Origin: Prunus persica
Lineage: Eukaryota; Streptophyta; Magnoliopsida; Rosales; Rosaceae
NCBI RefSeq assembly: GCF_000346465.2
Contig: NC_034013.1
Coordinates: 4,015,072-4,079,071, forward strand
DNA length: 64,000 nt
Reading direction: 5' to 3'
Under the pieces are notes generated by a model. That model made no database searches. It was not told the origin of the DNA and saw only the letters and a program-made list of their open reading frames with translations. This document shows positions 31,622 to 42,751 of the stretch, one piece after another. The position numbers and the translations under genes were made by a program. How positions within the stretch are numbered: the first letter of the stretch is position 1; every line of letters starts with the position of its first letter.

Positions 31622-32003
31622 TATTCTTCATTCGGAGGACAATATTTGTATTTGATTTTAAAAAAAATTTCTATTATGTTTGGTTGTAACTTTTTTATTT
31701 CGACATAAAAAAGAAGAAAAATTGGGAATTGAATTTTTTTTTTTATAGAGTTCCACTACACTGGAAATTCGCTTATTTTAAAGCGATATGTGTGATAATT
31801 ATCTTATGTATTTGATTTGTGATATAATTCCTTTTCCTTGGTGCCCAAGTAGGCAGTGAATCTGTTCTGTAACAAAAACAAGCGTATTCATTTCCTTGGA
31901 AGCCTAAAGATCAATCAGTCAAGCCTCTCCACACTGAGAGAGAGAGAAATAGAGAGAGAGACCAATTTGAACTAAGAGGGTTCAATTTCACGAGGAATTA
32001 CAG

Positions 32004-33863
32004 ATGAAGAAAGCAGTAACGCTTCAAATGTGTTTCAATTTCACGAGGGTTCTGAAAGTAATGTATCCTCCTGCTGCTACTCCTAAAATTCCAACTTCAA
32101 CAACCCTTGTTGCCCGTCATCCTCAACTGCTCACAAGAAGGTTAATGTCTTCCAACTCTAACCTTGACATGGCCGAGGCCGACAAGATCTCCACCTCCCC
32201 TATTTCGTTCTCCTCGTGGTATTCCTTCGGTGATCCCTGCCTTGATCTGTTTTTTCATGTGAAAAGTCGAGATCAAGATCACATCGGTAACGACGACGAA
32301 GATGACGACATCAAGCAGGAGAGGCAGAAACAGACCTCCCATTATAACCATCATAGACTTAACTATCTGAAGCAACTGCTGCCGGTGGCCTGGTCCCACA
32401 ATCCCCTGACCACCCTCAAGCTTATCTTCAATCTCCATTCTGGGATTTCTAGTAAGGGAAGAGATTATCCGGAAGCCTTTCACACAGCCGTGTTTTGGCT
32501 CCACCAGAACCACCCCAAGACGCTATTATGCAACCTCCCCGCCTTCGCCGGTTGGAAATGGGGTTTCAATGACCTTCTCGACATTCTCTACGGCCTTCTA
32601 GAACAAGGCCAAGACCCTACTGCAGGGGAGAGGCTCCACCGCGACCCTGACTATAAGTTGTTACACGACCAGATTATGGATCTCTTGGCGGAGCGGTGGA
32701 AGTCTGATGTTGAAAAATTTAAGCAGCACAAGCTGGAACTAAAGTCATTCCAAGACTGGGACCAACTTGATGAGGCTGATCATCTTTTGGTATCTGGGAC
32801 TGCAGTGGTTTGCAGCCTCCCCGACCATCACACCAGCTCCATTTTGCTTCGCGAAAGCATTGCGAGGAGGCTTTTCCCACCAGAATCGGATCAATCCGAA
32901 GAGTGGGAACGGCTAACCGACGCTTTGGAGCCCTTTTTAAATTACTACATGCATCGGGCCTCACTTTGGAACCACACACTAGAGCGCTCTGAGGTTAAAA
33001 AGTGTTTGGAGGAGGTGAAAGCAGCAGCTGCAGCAGGAGGCAATTTAGGAGGCGGCATAATAAAGCCGGATGCTTTGCTTCCAAATGAGATCATAAAATA
33101 TGCAGAAGATGAGGATTTCGGGGAAGCGGCTAACCTTCAGTGGAAGGCAATGGTGGAGGACATGTACCTAAAGCAGCAGCAAAAGAAGGGGGAAGAAGGT
33201 TTGGGCAAATTTACAAACTGTTTGGCAGTGTGTAACATCACCGAGGACACGGCCAAATTACAAAGAGAACTGGGGGTGAGTTTGGGACTTTTGGTTTCGG
33301 AACTGAATGAAGATCCGGCATGGAAAGGAAAGGTGATCAGTTTCGGTGATTTGCCCGACGGTCAGCCTCAGCCTCAGCCTCTGCTGCATTCCATACAAGG
33401 CGATGATTTAAAGTCCAAGTGCGAGTTTATGATGAGGACATGTCGCATGAAGTCCAACGAGAGTGTCGATTATCGGAAGGTGTGTGATCTGATTCTGGAA
33501 GTGGTTGAGAATGAGAACTTGAAGGCAGAGCAGATGATCAAGAAAGTGTTTGTGCTCACCGACTTCACAGGATTCTTTAGCTGCACCTCGAAGACTCTGC
33601 ATGAAGCAAACCAGAGCAAGCTTGAGGAGCTCGAGGCTTCCGGATATGATGCGAGGCCATTGCCACACATTTTGCTTTGGAATATTAGTGACTGGAAGTA
33701 TCCTCATTCAGAAGAACATCATCCAGGGGTGACGCTGATGAGTGGCGTCAACGACAATTTGATCAAGTCCTTCATGGACAATGGTGGGGAAATTGGCCCG
33801 CGACAGGTCATGGAAGCAGCCATCGCTGACAAAGAGTTTCAAACTTTCTCTGTCGTCGACTGA
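32004..33863 (+). CDS. DUF2828 family protein, copy A, 619 aa
   Basis: Plant protein of the DUF2828 family, whose C-terminal half resembles a von Willebrand A domain; cellular role unknown. Family signatures: DPCLDLFFHV, then LPVAWSHNPLTTLKLIFNL, FWLHQNHPKTLLCNL, RDPDYKLLHDQ, ESIARRLFPPE, DALLPNEII, LGLLVSELNEDPAWKGKVIS, and near the C-terminus FVLTDFTGFF and ARPLPHILLWNI. The metal-site motif, normally Asp-x-Ser-x-Ser after AVC, reads AVCNITEDT. The central NRVASVAM-type segment is missing. A second ATG at 32061 aligns with usual family starts and may be the true one. The sequence is identical to copy B except at residues 21 (Tyr/Ala) and 206 (Pro/Ala). A GA-rich 5' leader (31935-31960) precedes it. 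Confidence 0.85.
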   Translation: MKKAVTLQMCFNFTRVLKVMYPPAATPKIPTSTTLVARHPQLLTRRLMSSNSNLDMAEADKISTSPISFSSWYSFGDPCLDLFFHVKSRDQDHIGNDDEDDDIKQERQKQTSHYNHHRLNYLKQLLPVAWSHNPLTTLKLIFNLHSGISSKGRDYPEAFHTAVFWLHQNHPKTLLCNLPAFAGWKWGFNDLLDILYGLLEQGQDPTAGERLHRDPDYKLLHDQIMDLLAERWKSDVEKFKQHKLELKSFQDWDQLDEADHLLVSGTAVVCSLPDHHTSSILLRESIARRLFPPESDQSEEWERLTDALEPFLNYYMHRASLWNHTLERSEVKKCLEEVKAAAAAGGNLGGGIIKPDALLPNEIIKYAEDEDFGEAANLQWKAMVEDMYLKQQQKKGEEGLGKFTNCLAVCNITEDTAKLQRELGVSLGLLVSELNEDPAWKGKVISFGDLPDGQPQPQPLLHSIQGDDLKSKCEFMMRTCRMKSNESVDYRKVCDLILEVVENENLKAEQMIKKVFVLTDFTGFFSCTSKTLHEANQSKLEELEASGYDARPLPHILLWNISDWKYPHSEEHHPGVTLMSGVNDNLIKSFMDNGGEIGPRQVMEAAIADKEFQTFSVVD

Positions 33864-35757
33864 ACTTTAATTTTAGAGTTGAGTATAGCTAGATAGCAAC
33901 ATTTCTGCTCTGAAAGTGGAGAAACTATTGGTTTGGTATGTATTAATTGAAACTGATTTCATTTTAATCATCTGCTTATACTATGTTCATATGAAACTGA
34001 TTACACACAAACTAAATTTTCAGCTTAAGAAGAACCTAAGCCTCAACTACCCCGATCACTAAATCATACAGCATTTTCCCATCAAAACCAGCTGTTCATT
34101 CACATAGATTGAACGTAATTCCATGAAATCATCCATTTTCCCGGACATAGAGATGAGGGTGATCAGAAGTTTAAACCGAAGCAATGTTTGTGTCCGGTAA
34201 AGTTTAGTCTCCCTATTCGTCGTTTGAAAATGCCATGCTAAATGTGATGAAGAAACTTTAGTTTTGTGATCATTCCTCCAACAATAACATAAGCAATAAA
34301 AAAATTACTAATAAACTTTAACCAAACAGCTAATTAAGCACAAATATATAGTAATAATAGTATAGGTTTCCGCACTTAACAAGTCCCTGGTGAATCTAAT
34401 CCTTGATTTTAAATCCTCTTCACATCTTCCCACCTCAAGTTCATCTTCGAGTCCTCATATGCAACTGCGAAAAATTTATTCGTCTAATCACGCACTTCAA
34501 AAAAATAGACATAGTCTCACAATCTATATGGTTTCCGAACACTCTTTTATGTGACATGTTATTGGTGCTTTTTTAATTAACTAAAAACTTTTTAAAACAC
34601 TTTCTACAACTAGATCTTGTTCTAGTGGTATTTCTCTTCACAATATTGGAAGAGATTGCAAGTTCGAATCCCCCATTCCGGTTAATATAAAGATAAATAA
34701 AAGAAGACATATGAAGGGGTTTAAATCCCAAAATTAGCCAGCTGATATTTCTTTAAAATTAAAGATGTGAGTTTTCTTAAGGCTGATTGACATAGACATC
34801 CACACCACATGTTGGGCAAAAAGAATTAATTTCAGAGCAATCTTTCTTTAATAAAAGTGGTCTCTCATTATAGGCAGTATATCCCTTTATATTTGAGTCA
34901 TGCAATGCAAGGCATGAAGGGTCACTTTCTAGGCCACACCAGAAGAACCCAACAGGACTGAATAGAACATGATCAACAAAAATCAACATTTGAGGCGCTT
35001 TTTTTTAGTGTCACGTGTGATTAGAGTTTCAATTTTTATTATTATTTTTTTTTGTTAACCTTAAAACTTTATAAGAAATTAATACAAATACAAAAATATA
35101 TTGAAATTTTTTTTTTTTTTTCCAAACTCCTTGCAACATTATCCAAGACTATGACGTATGAAAACAAAATTTTTACCTTGGGAAATTTGAAGTAATAAAC
35201 AAATGAAACATACGATCAATTATTAAGAAAAGATAGAATGATGTGTCTAGCAGTAAAACAATTCACAAAGCAATTCATGACACAAAACTAAAGGAACTCA
35301 TATCATGCATTTATGGATGTGTATTTTCAGATGATAAAAAAAGCTTTCAACCTACTCCGTGGATATACCTTTCCACAATGCTTATTTTATTTGAGCCTCT
35401 GAAATTACCAATTCTAAACAGATTGGCACGAACCTTAACATATGCAAAGTAGTTCCTTATTTCCGGTACATCACCAAGATAATAGGAATGAGGACGACTC
35501 CATCCACCGCATGGAATTTGCACAAACTGCAACAAAATATGGGTCCCTCCTTGGGCATCAAAATAAATAACACAAACAGCTTACAAATCATTTCAGTAAG
35601 CAGTCTGAGGTACAGCAAAAGACTCTACTTTGGTCTCGGTAATTAAGTTCCAAATAATAAAATCCACTGATGCAAAACCAGCAGCACAATGGCTGCTTGA
35701 CAACTCATTGACAGAGCTATTATCAGTGGAGACGGATTGAATAAGACTCAACTCCTT
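33864..35757 (+). other. 3' flank of DUF2828 copy A
   Basis: Nearly identical to 51121-53027 and, up to about 34990, to the inverted copy at 17652-19305. Copy A lacks 13 bp (TTATTTCCTAGGT) kept by the other two. A SINE-like block lies at 34600-34690. Minus-strand frames at 35347-35535 (FVQIPCGGWSRPHSYYLG after a TTGCAG acceptor-like site) and about 35590-35760 could be exons of an unrecognised gene, since they are preserved in copy B. No complete frame exists. Confidence 0.45.
34600..34690 (+). repeat. tRNA-like (SINE-type) block, copy A
   Basis: GTTCTAGTGGTATTTCTC resembles box A and CAAGTTCGAATCCC matches box B, about 35 bp apart. Also at 51870-51960 and, inverted, about 18525-18605. It was probably part of the unit before duplication. 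It does not fold into a tRNA cloverleaf by eye, so a tRNA gene is not claimed. Confidence 0.45.
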
Positions 35758-35809
35758 CACTTGCTTCATCGCTATAAACTCTAATGTCTATTGCTTTATC
35801 CCTGACGAC

Positions 35810-36190
35810 TGGTCATTTTGAAGTAGGGTCTCTGTAGTTGAAGAACTAAGGGGAGGCATTGGTGACAGGTACTCGGCGAGGCATTGGTGTCAGGTTACTT
35901 TGATGCAGAGTAATGTCCTGGGGAAAAAAATCGAGAATTGGAGCAGGGGTGGATTCTCGATTCTCCTCCTGGACTGTTGAATAATATAAGTCATGTTCCC
36001 GAAACACAACATCTATGGAGGTAAAGACCTTCTGACTAGGTGGATGATAACACCGGTATCGTTTTTGATGAGGTGCATAGCCAATAAAAACACACTTTTT
36101 TGCTCGGGGATCCAATTTGCTTCGTTGGTGATCATGTAAGTGGACAAATACAACACAGCTGAAAATTCGGGGTTCCAGGTTTGGGGTGGG
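35810..36190 (-). pseudogene. Copia integrase C-terminal/linker fragment
   Basis: The minus strand reads FSCVVFVHLHDHQRSKLDPR, then AKKCVFIGYAPHQKRYRCYH and SQKVFTSIDVVFREHDLYY. This is the conserved SH3-like stretch at the end of Copia integrase, before reverse transcriptase. No RT follows. It lies in the 926-bp segment (35758-36683) present only in copy A. Confidence 0.8.
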
Positions 36191-36272
36191 AGGTGTTTGG
36201 ATATGGTGGTGAAGTGTTTGAAGTGGTGTTTGGGAATTTAGGATACTAGAGGGAATCCGATTGATAAGGTAT

Positions 36273-36500
36273 CACTACAAGAAAAATACCGTATAACAAC
36301 ATGAATATAACAACGTGCGTTTAATGGGTGTTGTAAAATATACTTTTAACAACATGCTTTTAAATGCGCGTTGCCTAAATTTTTTTTTTGACAACATGCA
36401 AAAACTGTGTGTTGTTAAACGGCTATTTTACAACACACACAAGCGCGTTGCAAGTTTCACTGAAATCTACAACGTGGCTAGTACGTTGGGAAATTATTAT
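36273..36500 (+). mobile_element. CACTA (En/Spm) terminus with subterminal repeats
   Basis: Starts CACTACAAGAAAAATACCG, a canonical plant CACTA end. It is followed by several copies of ACAACATG / ACAACGTG / GTTGT-type subterminal motifs in both orientations to about 36490. The opposite terminus (TTTTTCTTGTAGTG) is not in the neighbourhood, so the element is truncated. Confidence 0.7.
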
Positions 36501-36679
36501 TTTTTTTTTTGGTAAGAGAAAACATATATGAAGTGACAACAAAGTTTATGAGGGAAATTTTTTCGCGAACTCCCTCCATTTTTTTTGGACTGAGCAAACT
36601 CCCCATGAGTATACTTGGTTTTTTTTTTTTTTTTTTTCTCTTTTATGAAAACCAAGTTCAAATTGAGAAACTCATTCAG

Positions 36680-38596
36680 CCTTAAGCCCTCTCGCTGTCT
36701 CCTCCTCTTCCACCCCTCTCCCCTTCTCTCACCTCCCCCCTTTATCGCTACTTTGGTTTTCAGCCTATCCCTCTCAAACACCCTTTTCTCTCCCTTATTT
36801 TATTGCTATTTCATATGTTCTGGGAAGCCCAAGCAAATGAAGCATATGTAAGGCCCCGTCCTTCTTTTCTATGGCTAACGAAAATTATAATTAACTTTAA
36901 ATTTAAAATTTTTGGTTATTCTCTTTTGATTTTCAATTTCCTAGGTTATTTTTGGGGTCCAATTTTGGTTTTGATTGTTATGAAGGATTTAGGGTTTGGA
37001 TTGGGTTTCCAAAAGCTATTCTTAGCTATTCTTTGAATTGCTCTGTGTAATATTTGTCAATTCATAGGATTTCAGTTTAGGATTTGGGCATTCACAGTTC
37101 CTTCCATTCGATTTAAGGCTGAAAGTGTTTTTTTTCCCTTCCTTATGCATCTCTGATTCTATTAGGTGGGCGGAAGACACCACTCTAGCAAGTCGCTCTA
37201 CTCGTGAAGGAATCTGCTTCAAATTCTGTTACATATATGGTATTCCTTTTCTTCTTTAAGTCTATTTTCTTCATTTTCTTTAAAGTATTGGCATGTGCTG
37301 CTGTTTCTTTTCAACCTAAATCCAATCTTTCTATGAATTTCTCTACAATCTCTTTCTAATTTGTTCTTTTTATTGTTACAGTTTCCTTTTTTGGGGCTTT
37401 CTCTTGTAGGGACTTGTCCATTCTCGAGTGATTATTTCTTGCTCCATTCTGAATGTTAGCTTGTTGCTCATTCTTTGCTCTGTTATTTGGATGTTAGTTT
37501 GAATCTCTCTATTTTTAGTTGGTACTTCACATTCTTATTTGAATCTCATTGGAAACTCTAATGGAACCACTAGTTTTAAATCTCCCTATGTGTTCATTTG
37601 GTTATGAACTTTCATTTTGTTTTTAGTTTTGGATTCATTCTTTATTTTGTTTGGAATTTGGAACACTGATTTCTAATTATGAAACATCTCTCTATTAAAA
37701 TAACTTCATTAAATACATGTAATCTGATTTGGGGCTGGGGCATAAGGTCTTGTTTGTAGGTGCTGTTTTGAAGGAGATGAAAAGAGAAGAGGAAATTGAG
37801 CTTTAGTTTCCAATCTTTGTTAATAATTTGTGCAGGCTTATAGTTTCCATTTCTATGTAGATGGATTTATAGGCAAGGTGAGGATTCTAAATTAGGTTCC
37901 ATTCTTTTTTCTTTTTTCCTACAATTTTGTTTCTTGAAGATTTGTTGGCTTTGTGCAAATGGAGAACACGTTTAATTTTGAAACCCCACACATCAATTGA
38001 TTAAGCTAGTCTCTCTCCCACTTTGACACATGCAAACAAGCACATTTTGTTTTTGTTGAGTTTCTTTGTTCTAGGGAAATTTTTTTGTTCGTGAAAATTA
38101 CAATGGATGACTGCTAAAATGAGTTTTCTAACAAAAATGCAGGGGATTTTGATAAATGGCCAAGGCCACATATCAAATGCAAGTTTGATTCTTGTTAGCT
38201 TGTGTCTGCTATTACTAGGAGGTTTTTGCATAGGTTGCATGTGGTTTGGTGTGTTAGAGATTGATTTTTGTTGTTATATTCATGACTACGGGTTGGAGGC
38301 CAGTGTCAATTTGTTTCAGGCTTCAATAGGAGTGCTGGTCAGTTTTTTTCTTTTTCTGTTATTTTTTAGGATGATGCTGTTTGAATTTTATTAGTTTTAA
38401 AGTGAATTTTTGAAGAATATTGTCATACTGAATTGTGTTTGGGTAGGTGGGTTCCATTAGCAGCTTCATCCCGAATTGTAAGCATTATTCATATTTTCTA
38501 TTCAATTTGAAACTTATATATGCAATTTTTTTTTCTTTCTCAATGCACATAGTTTATGATTAGAAGATCATTCTCCCTGTTTTTTCTTGTCCAAAC
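36680..38596 (+). other. Conserved transcript-like segment, copy A
   Basis: It aligns with 53024-54940. A pyrimidine-rich leader (CCCTCTCGCTGTCTCCTCCTC) is followed by several T-rich stretches that look like plant introns. Short open blocks such as QGILINGQGHISNA (about 38140) occur, but no coding frame joins them. It may be a decayed multi-intron gene or a noncoding transcript. No family is recognised. Confidence 0.3.
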
Positions 38597-39161
38597 CTTT
38601 TCAGAAGATATTTAAGATGGTGAAAAAAGCTCGGAAGCATGGTAAGGGGGAGCTTGGTGGATTATGTGGAGTTTGTTGATATTGTAAAAGTCAAAGAACT
38701 ACAAAGGAGAAGCTTGAGTGTAACTTAGTTGGTGATGATGAAGTTATACATATGTATAGATATGTTAGAACTTGACTTGTAGGATAATCATGTGTATAAA
38801 TTTGGTTTAGGTTTATTCGTGTAATTAGGCATGCAGTTAGCAGCCCTAGAATACTTTCATTTTTTATAGATTTTATTTTGTTTTATTGTACCTCTCATAT
38901 TGTATGCTTTTGAATAATATTAATAAGCAATTGATACGGTTTTTTGTAGATGGAATGGCAAAAAAAAAACAAAAACAAAACAAAACGGATTATGTGTATA
39001 AGATTTGAGGGTATGTGTTTAGGGATTTTGATAAGAGGATTTGGGGACTTTAGATTTGAGGGATTTGGATTTGGGGAAAAATATGAGGAATTTGATTTAG
39101 GGTTTTGGATTTGAATATGAGAAATTTGAGATAAGGGTTTAGAGACAACCTAGGATCGATT
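38597..39161. other. Copy A-specific noncoding DNA
   Basis: No counterpart in copy B. It contains AT-rich 3'-UTR-like DNA, an A-rich run at 38958-38985 and a purine-rich stretch of degenerate GATTTGAGGGATTTGG repeats (39000-39140). The latter, next to the primer site at 39162, is probably the leader of a minus-strand Copia-type element. Confidence 0.35.
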
Positions 39162-39407
39162 GCTCTGATACCATGTTAAAATACGAATATGGTTTGAATG
39201 TATTAGGTTGAGTTTTATTCTTCTCTATAAGAAGGTATATATAGGAGTTTACATGAGGGTTTTACAAGGAATTAGATATAGTAAAGAATTATAAAAGTAT
39301 CTCCTAATTGTACAATGATTTATCACTTATATAAAATTAGGAAAGCAAATTCCTTAATTAATCAAGGAAGTAAATCTCCTTGATTAATTAGGAGACTCAC
39401 GTCAACA
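39162..39407 (-). mobile_element. Copia-type LTR with primer-binding site
   Basis: GCTCTGATACCA at 39162-39173 is the perfect complement of the plant Copia primer site TGGTATCAGAGC. Immediately next to it lies a 234-bp LTR at 39174-39407, TGTTAAAATACG...ACGTCAACA (TGTT/AACA ends). A TATA-like CCTATATATACC is near 39238 on the minus strand. No gag or pol follows. Copy B lacks it. Confidence 0.7.
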
Positions 39408-39905
39408 AATTTGACATGTAAAATTCAAATAATTTCTCAACGTCAAGTTTGTTTTGATGCTAACAATAATATTATGTTGAAAATCATTACTCTCCTTGAC
39501 AACAACTCTTCCTCCAATTATTACTTTCAAATTTTCCAAGGCCAAAATTTTATTATCACACATCGTAGTCGAAGATAATGTCGCAAGGAGTTTTTGTAGA
39601 AATTTTCGGTGCCTTTTTTTCATTTTTTATTCATTGTTTGTGAATTTTTTAAGTTATAGATACAAAAATGAACACACATGGCGCCACGCGATACTAACAC
39701 CTGTTGGAAACTCTGACGACGCACAATTCAAGTGTCACCACTTGTCATTCTCTTACGTTTATTTCTATTTTTGTATACTTTAACTTCCAAAAATAAGAAT
39801 AATTCATTAAATAACATGAAAATACACAAATTGCTTGTGAGCCTATGTACATCTTTTGAGTTCATCTGAAAAATTCATAAAATAGTAATGAAAACTTCTT
39901 AGTAA
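39408..39905. repeat. Dispersed repeat family (four copies in window)
   Basis: Related sequence occurs at 46520-46790, 48260-48650 and 55050-55345. Shared blocks include ATTACTCTCCTTGACAACAACTCTTCC-like sequence and an ACAC(A/G)TGGC...GAAACTCTGA segment. The 55 kb copy belongs to the segmental duplication; the other two lie inside copy B only. No coding or clear termini. Confidence 0.55.
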
Positions 39906-40060
39906 AAAAAAATTATTTATGAAGCTTTAGTTAATAATAGGGAAGGATGCGATGTTGAAGCTGTAGAAAATTCTTTTGGATAATGGGTGGAACTCAATGA
40001 GTTGGCAATATGACAGTAAAAATGTCATCGGCATACATCTGTAAGTACATGAAAAAACTG

Positions 40061-40300
40061 TTATAATCCATGGCATACTGCTACATTATAGGCAGCAGCC
40101 TTCACGCCACACCTGCAGAGATAGTTTGCAATGCCCAATGTTCCTTTTCTAGTAGGAACATATGTGATGGTTGACCCATTCTCTAAAGGCTCCTGCTGCA
40201 AAAGTGTTGGTCTTTCTTTCGGTTTATTTGGCAGATCAATAATATCAGATATAGTTTCTTTTCTAGTATTATGTTGACAAGTGTGAACTGATGCTTGATC
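40061..40300 (-). pseudogene. RecQ-type DNA helicase fragment (RECQSIM-like)
   Basis: The minus strand reads KPKERPTLLQQEPLENGSTI, then TYVPTRKGTLGIANYLCRCG and VKAAAYN. This matches the start of the helicase C-terminal domain of plant RecQ helicases, particularly the SIM type (YVPTRK-x-TL...LC..GVKAAAYNA). The match ends at AAAYN and a stop follows soon. It is an exon-sized remnant, with no other helicase motif seen nearby. The RECQSIM assignment is from memory. Confidence 0.5.
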
Positions 40301-40720
40301 GAGGGATGATATTGGGGTGAAAACTAAAAGCAACTGCTCTTCTCTCACGATATGGCCGAGTTTTGTGAATTTGTATTTTTTTCCTTTTTATTTTATTGCG
40401 TGTTTGCGAAACTTCACATCCGAACTCTAAAACATAAATTTCTCATAAGCTATTGGTTTTTTTTGTTTCAGGGGTTTTTCTGTCCAAGTTTTTTTGGTAT
40501 TTCTTGAGCACGTTTTCATCTTATTTCCTTTCCATTTTTTTTTCAAAATTAAAATTTCAACACGTTTATTTTACCACTTTACCCCTTTTTAATTAAATTT
40601 TTTTTCTGATTTCTTATCAAGTTTTGGTGGACTTAGTCTTTGTGATTTCATCTCCTTTTAAAAGAAAAGAAATTGATATTGGATTTCAATATTACTTTCT
40701 GAATAGTTAAGACGTAAACT

Positions 40721-40722
<2 letters not shown>

Positions 40723-40753
<31 letters not shown>

Positions 40754-40860
40754 CTAGTTTTTGAGTACACAACATGTATAAGGGGTGGCCTCGTTAAAAC
40801 CTTCCCGAAGAAAACTACGGAGTAGGAAAGAGTACCACACCACACATGCCGCCTTATTTA
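40723..40860 (-). mobile_element. Possible Copia LTR remnant beside a T31 run
   Basis: A T homopolymer occupies 40723-40753. The adjoining sequence, read on the minus strand, is TACTCCGTAGTTTTCTTCGG and GGTTTTAACGAGGCCACC. It resembles a conserved segment in the LTRs of some plant Copia elements (GTTTTAACGAGGC). No TG/CA pair was identified. Confidence 0.3.
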
Positions 40861-41077
40861 AAAAGCATACATATAATAAAAGCACGAATTTAAAAAGCAT
40901 TGATAGTCAAGGCCATGATGTACTACCGTAAGTACTGGAGCCCTCATCTCCCTTGGAAGACTTCCTGTCAATAAATAAAAAGAAAGAAAAGAAAATTTGA
41001 ATAAGCCAAAATTATAAAATACTAGAAACTTTTAAAAAAAATATATAATTAAAACCAAAAATACATAAAAAAATTTC

Positions 41078-41464
41078 TTACTTGTTTTGCTTAAGTTCGT
41101 AGTCGATGTCGTACGGCATGATTTTCAAGTCATGCTCTTCAGCAATTTTTTCAATCTCATTGTACTCTGTTGATGAAGGATCTACAGAGTACGGATCAAT
41201 GGAAATTTGATTTCCTTTCCATTGATCGTTAGTTTTGACTTGTATGATTTCTTGCATGTCTTTGATGCTAGCTACAGATAGTTGTTCTAAATTTTTCAAA
41301 TTTTTTATAGCCCTATCTCTTTGTTTTTCGAGTGTTTTAATCATCTCGGCTATCTCTTTAGCTTCGGATGATGTGCTGTTCTTGGGTGAAATGCTTCGTA
41401 GGTGCATTATTCTACTAATTTTTGATAATACAATTTTAAACGCAGCGTTAGTGATGAAAGACAT
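41078..41464 (-). CDS. Hypothetical protein, about 128 aa, unrecognised
   Basis: An open frame from ATG 41464 (MSFITNAAFKIVLSK...) continues open upstream without a better ATG. It encodes a basic N-terminus, a predicted coiled-coil (EIAEMIKTLEKQRDRAIKNL) and an acidic C-terminus ending YDIDYELKQNK. Codon choice and lack of low complexity make it one of the few plausible small genes here, but no family is recognised and no splice partner was found. It sits between the two duplicated copies. Confidence 0.3.
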   Translation of the reverse strand: MSFITNAAFKIVLSKISRIMHLRSISPKNSTSSEAKEIAEMIKTLEKQRDRAIKNLKNLEQLSVASIKDMQEIIQVKTNDQWKGNQISIDPYSVDPSSTEYNEIEKIAEEHDLKIMPYDIDYELKQNK

Positions 41465-42751
41465 ATCTAACCTAATTACAAAAGAAAACAATACTGGCTT
41501 TTTATAACCGGATGGGAATGGAAATGAATGTAAAACAAATGCTTTTCTTGCTGAAAGAACTCGCTCAACTGTCAACTCATGCAAGTCATCCTTTATTTTT
41601 GAGTAGTTTGCATGTGGTGTGTGTGTCTAACGTTTTTGTCATGAAAATGTTTTTATCATATTTCTTTTTGGGCTTCTAGTCCCATATTTCATGAATATGG
41701 CACATTAAAATATGGGCTGTTATCTGGTGGGGAGTTCTATTTGAGAATCTCTACGTGAGAACACCCTCGGATCTAATCTAACGGATGAGAAAAAGCAATC
41801 CTAAGTGAAACTGTTGCAGTGGAAGCCAGCCTACACCCTCCAATTTTTTCACGCTCCCGCACTTCATTTCAGACTCCATCCTCCTCTCAAACCATCTCCT
41901 ATTTTCTTTGGTCAGAATCGATACCTTTCTCAAACTCCCTCTCTCTTTCTCTGCCCTCTCAGTTTCTCTCCTCTCAAACTCCATCTCTGTCTTGCTCTCT
42001 CAGTTTCTCTGCGTCGATATCCCTCCCCGACGTCATCTCTCTCTTTCCTTTCCCTATCAAAAATCGAGGTCCAAAAGCCCTATTTACTGCTCTCATTTGG
42101 CATCTGTTTCATTTTCCTATTCGTTGTTGTCCTCTACCTGTGTTGTCCATCCTGCCGTTCTCTCAGTTGGAAACGCCCAAAACCCCCATGTGGTTAGAGC
42201 ACCCACCCTAATATCTGAGATCTCGTTGAGAGGGTAATAAATTTTCAAACTTTCATAAGATGTTTTGCATTTTCCGTTGCATTCACTTAATGTTTTTGCT
42301 TGTTGGATTTTAGGGCTTTGATTTTCTGGGTTTCCACTTATGTTCTTATTTCTTTAAGAACATGATTGTGTCTCTGTGAGATTGAGAGATTGAGTGAATT
42401 TTTCTTTTAACGTTTTGTGATGTGAATCAGTGCAGTGAGGTCGGTGATGATGACGATGGTGAAGAAGCCAGAAAGGCAGAGGCTCTGCTTCGTCAGTTCA
42501 ACGTAAGCTTGTCTTTTCTTTAATTAACTAAACATTTTGTCCGTAATGATTTTTATGCTCAACAATTTCTTGGTGTGTGTTTTGATGGAGTTATTTATTC
42601 ATTTGTTATTTGATGTATTTTTGGGGATATTTAATAAATAATGGTGATGTAAAATGTAAATTTTCCTTTTTGTCTTCTTTTTTTAAATTAATAAGATCAG
42701 CGTTGGGATTTTTAAAAATTAAATAAATAAATAAGTCGCTGTGTGGTTGTT

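Larger units (their letters stand above)
25236..39780 (+). repeat. Segmental duplication, copy A
   Basis: It aligns in direct orientation with copy B (41819-55330). Blocks: 25236-25969 plus 26502-26755 with 41819-42751; 26765-26843 plus 28612-30381 with 44165-45999; 31621-35757 with 48880-53027; 36680-38596 with 53024-54940; 39411-39620 with 55051-55260. Copy A alone carries the MITE (25970-26493), the solo LTR (26849-28606), the Copia piece (30382-31620), 35758-36683 and the LTR at 39174. The DUF2828 block is nearly identical between copies, whereas the left blocks differ visibly. Confidence 0.85.

Noticed and set aside
34600..34690. tRNA gene
   Set aside because: Box A- and B-like sequences are present, but no acceptor stem or cloverleaf can be drawn. 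A SINE-type origin fits better.
37022..37222. Conserved 66-codon minus-strand frame (also 53366-53566)
   Set aside because: Conservation is that of the whole duplicated block. No motif is present, and the other strand looks like leader and intron sequence.
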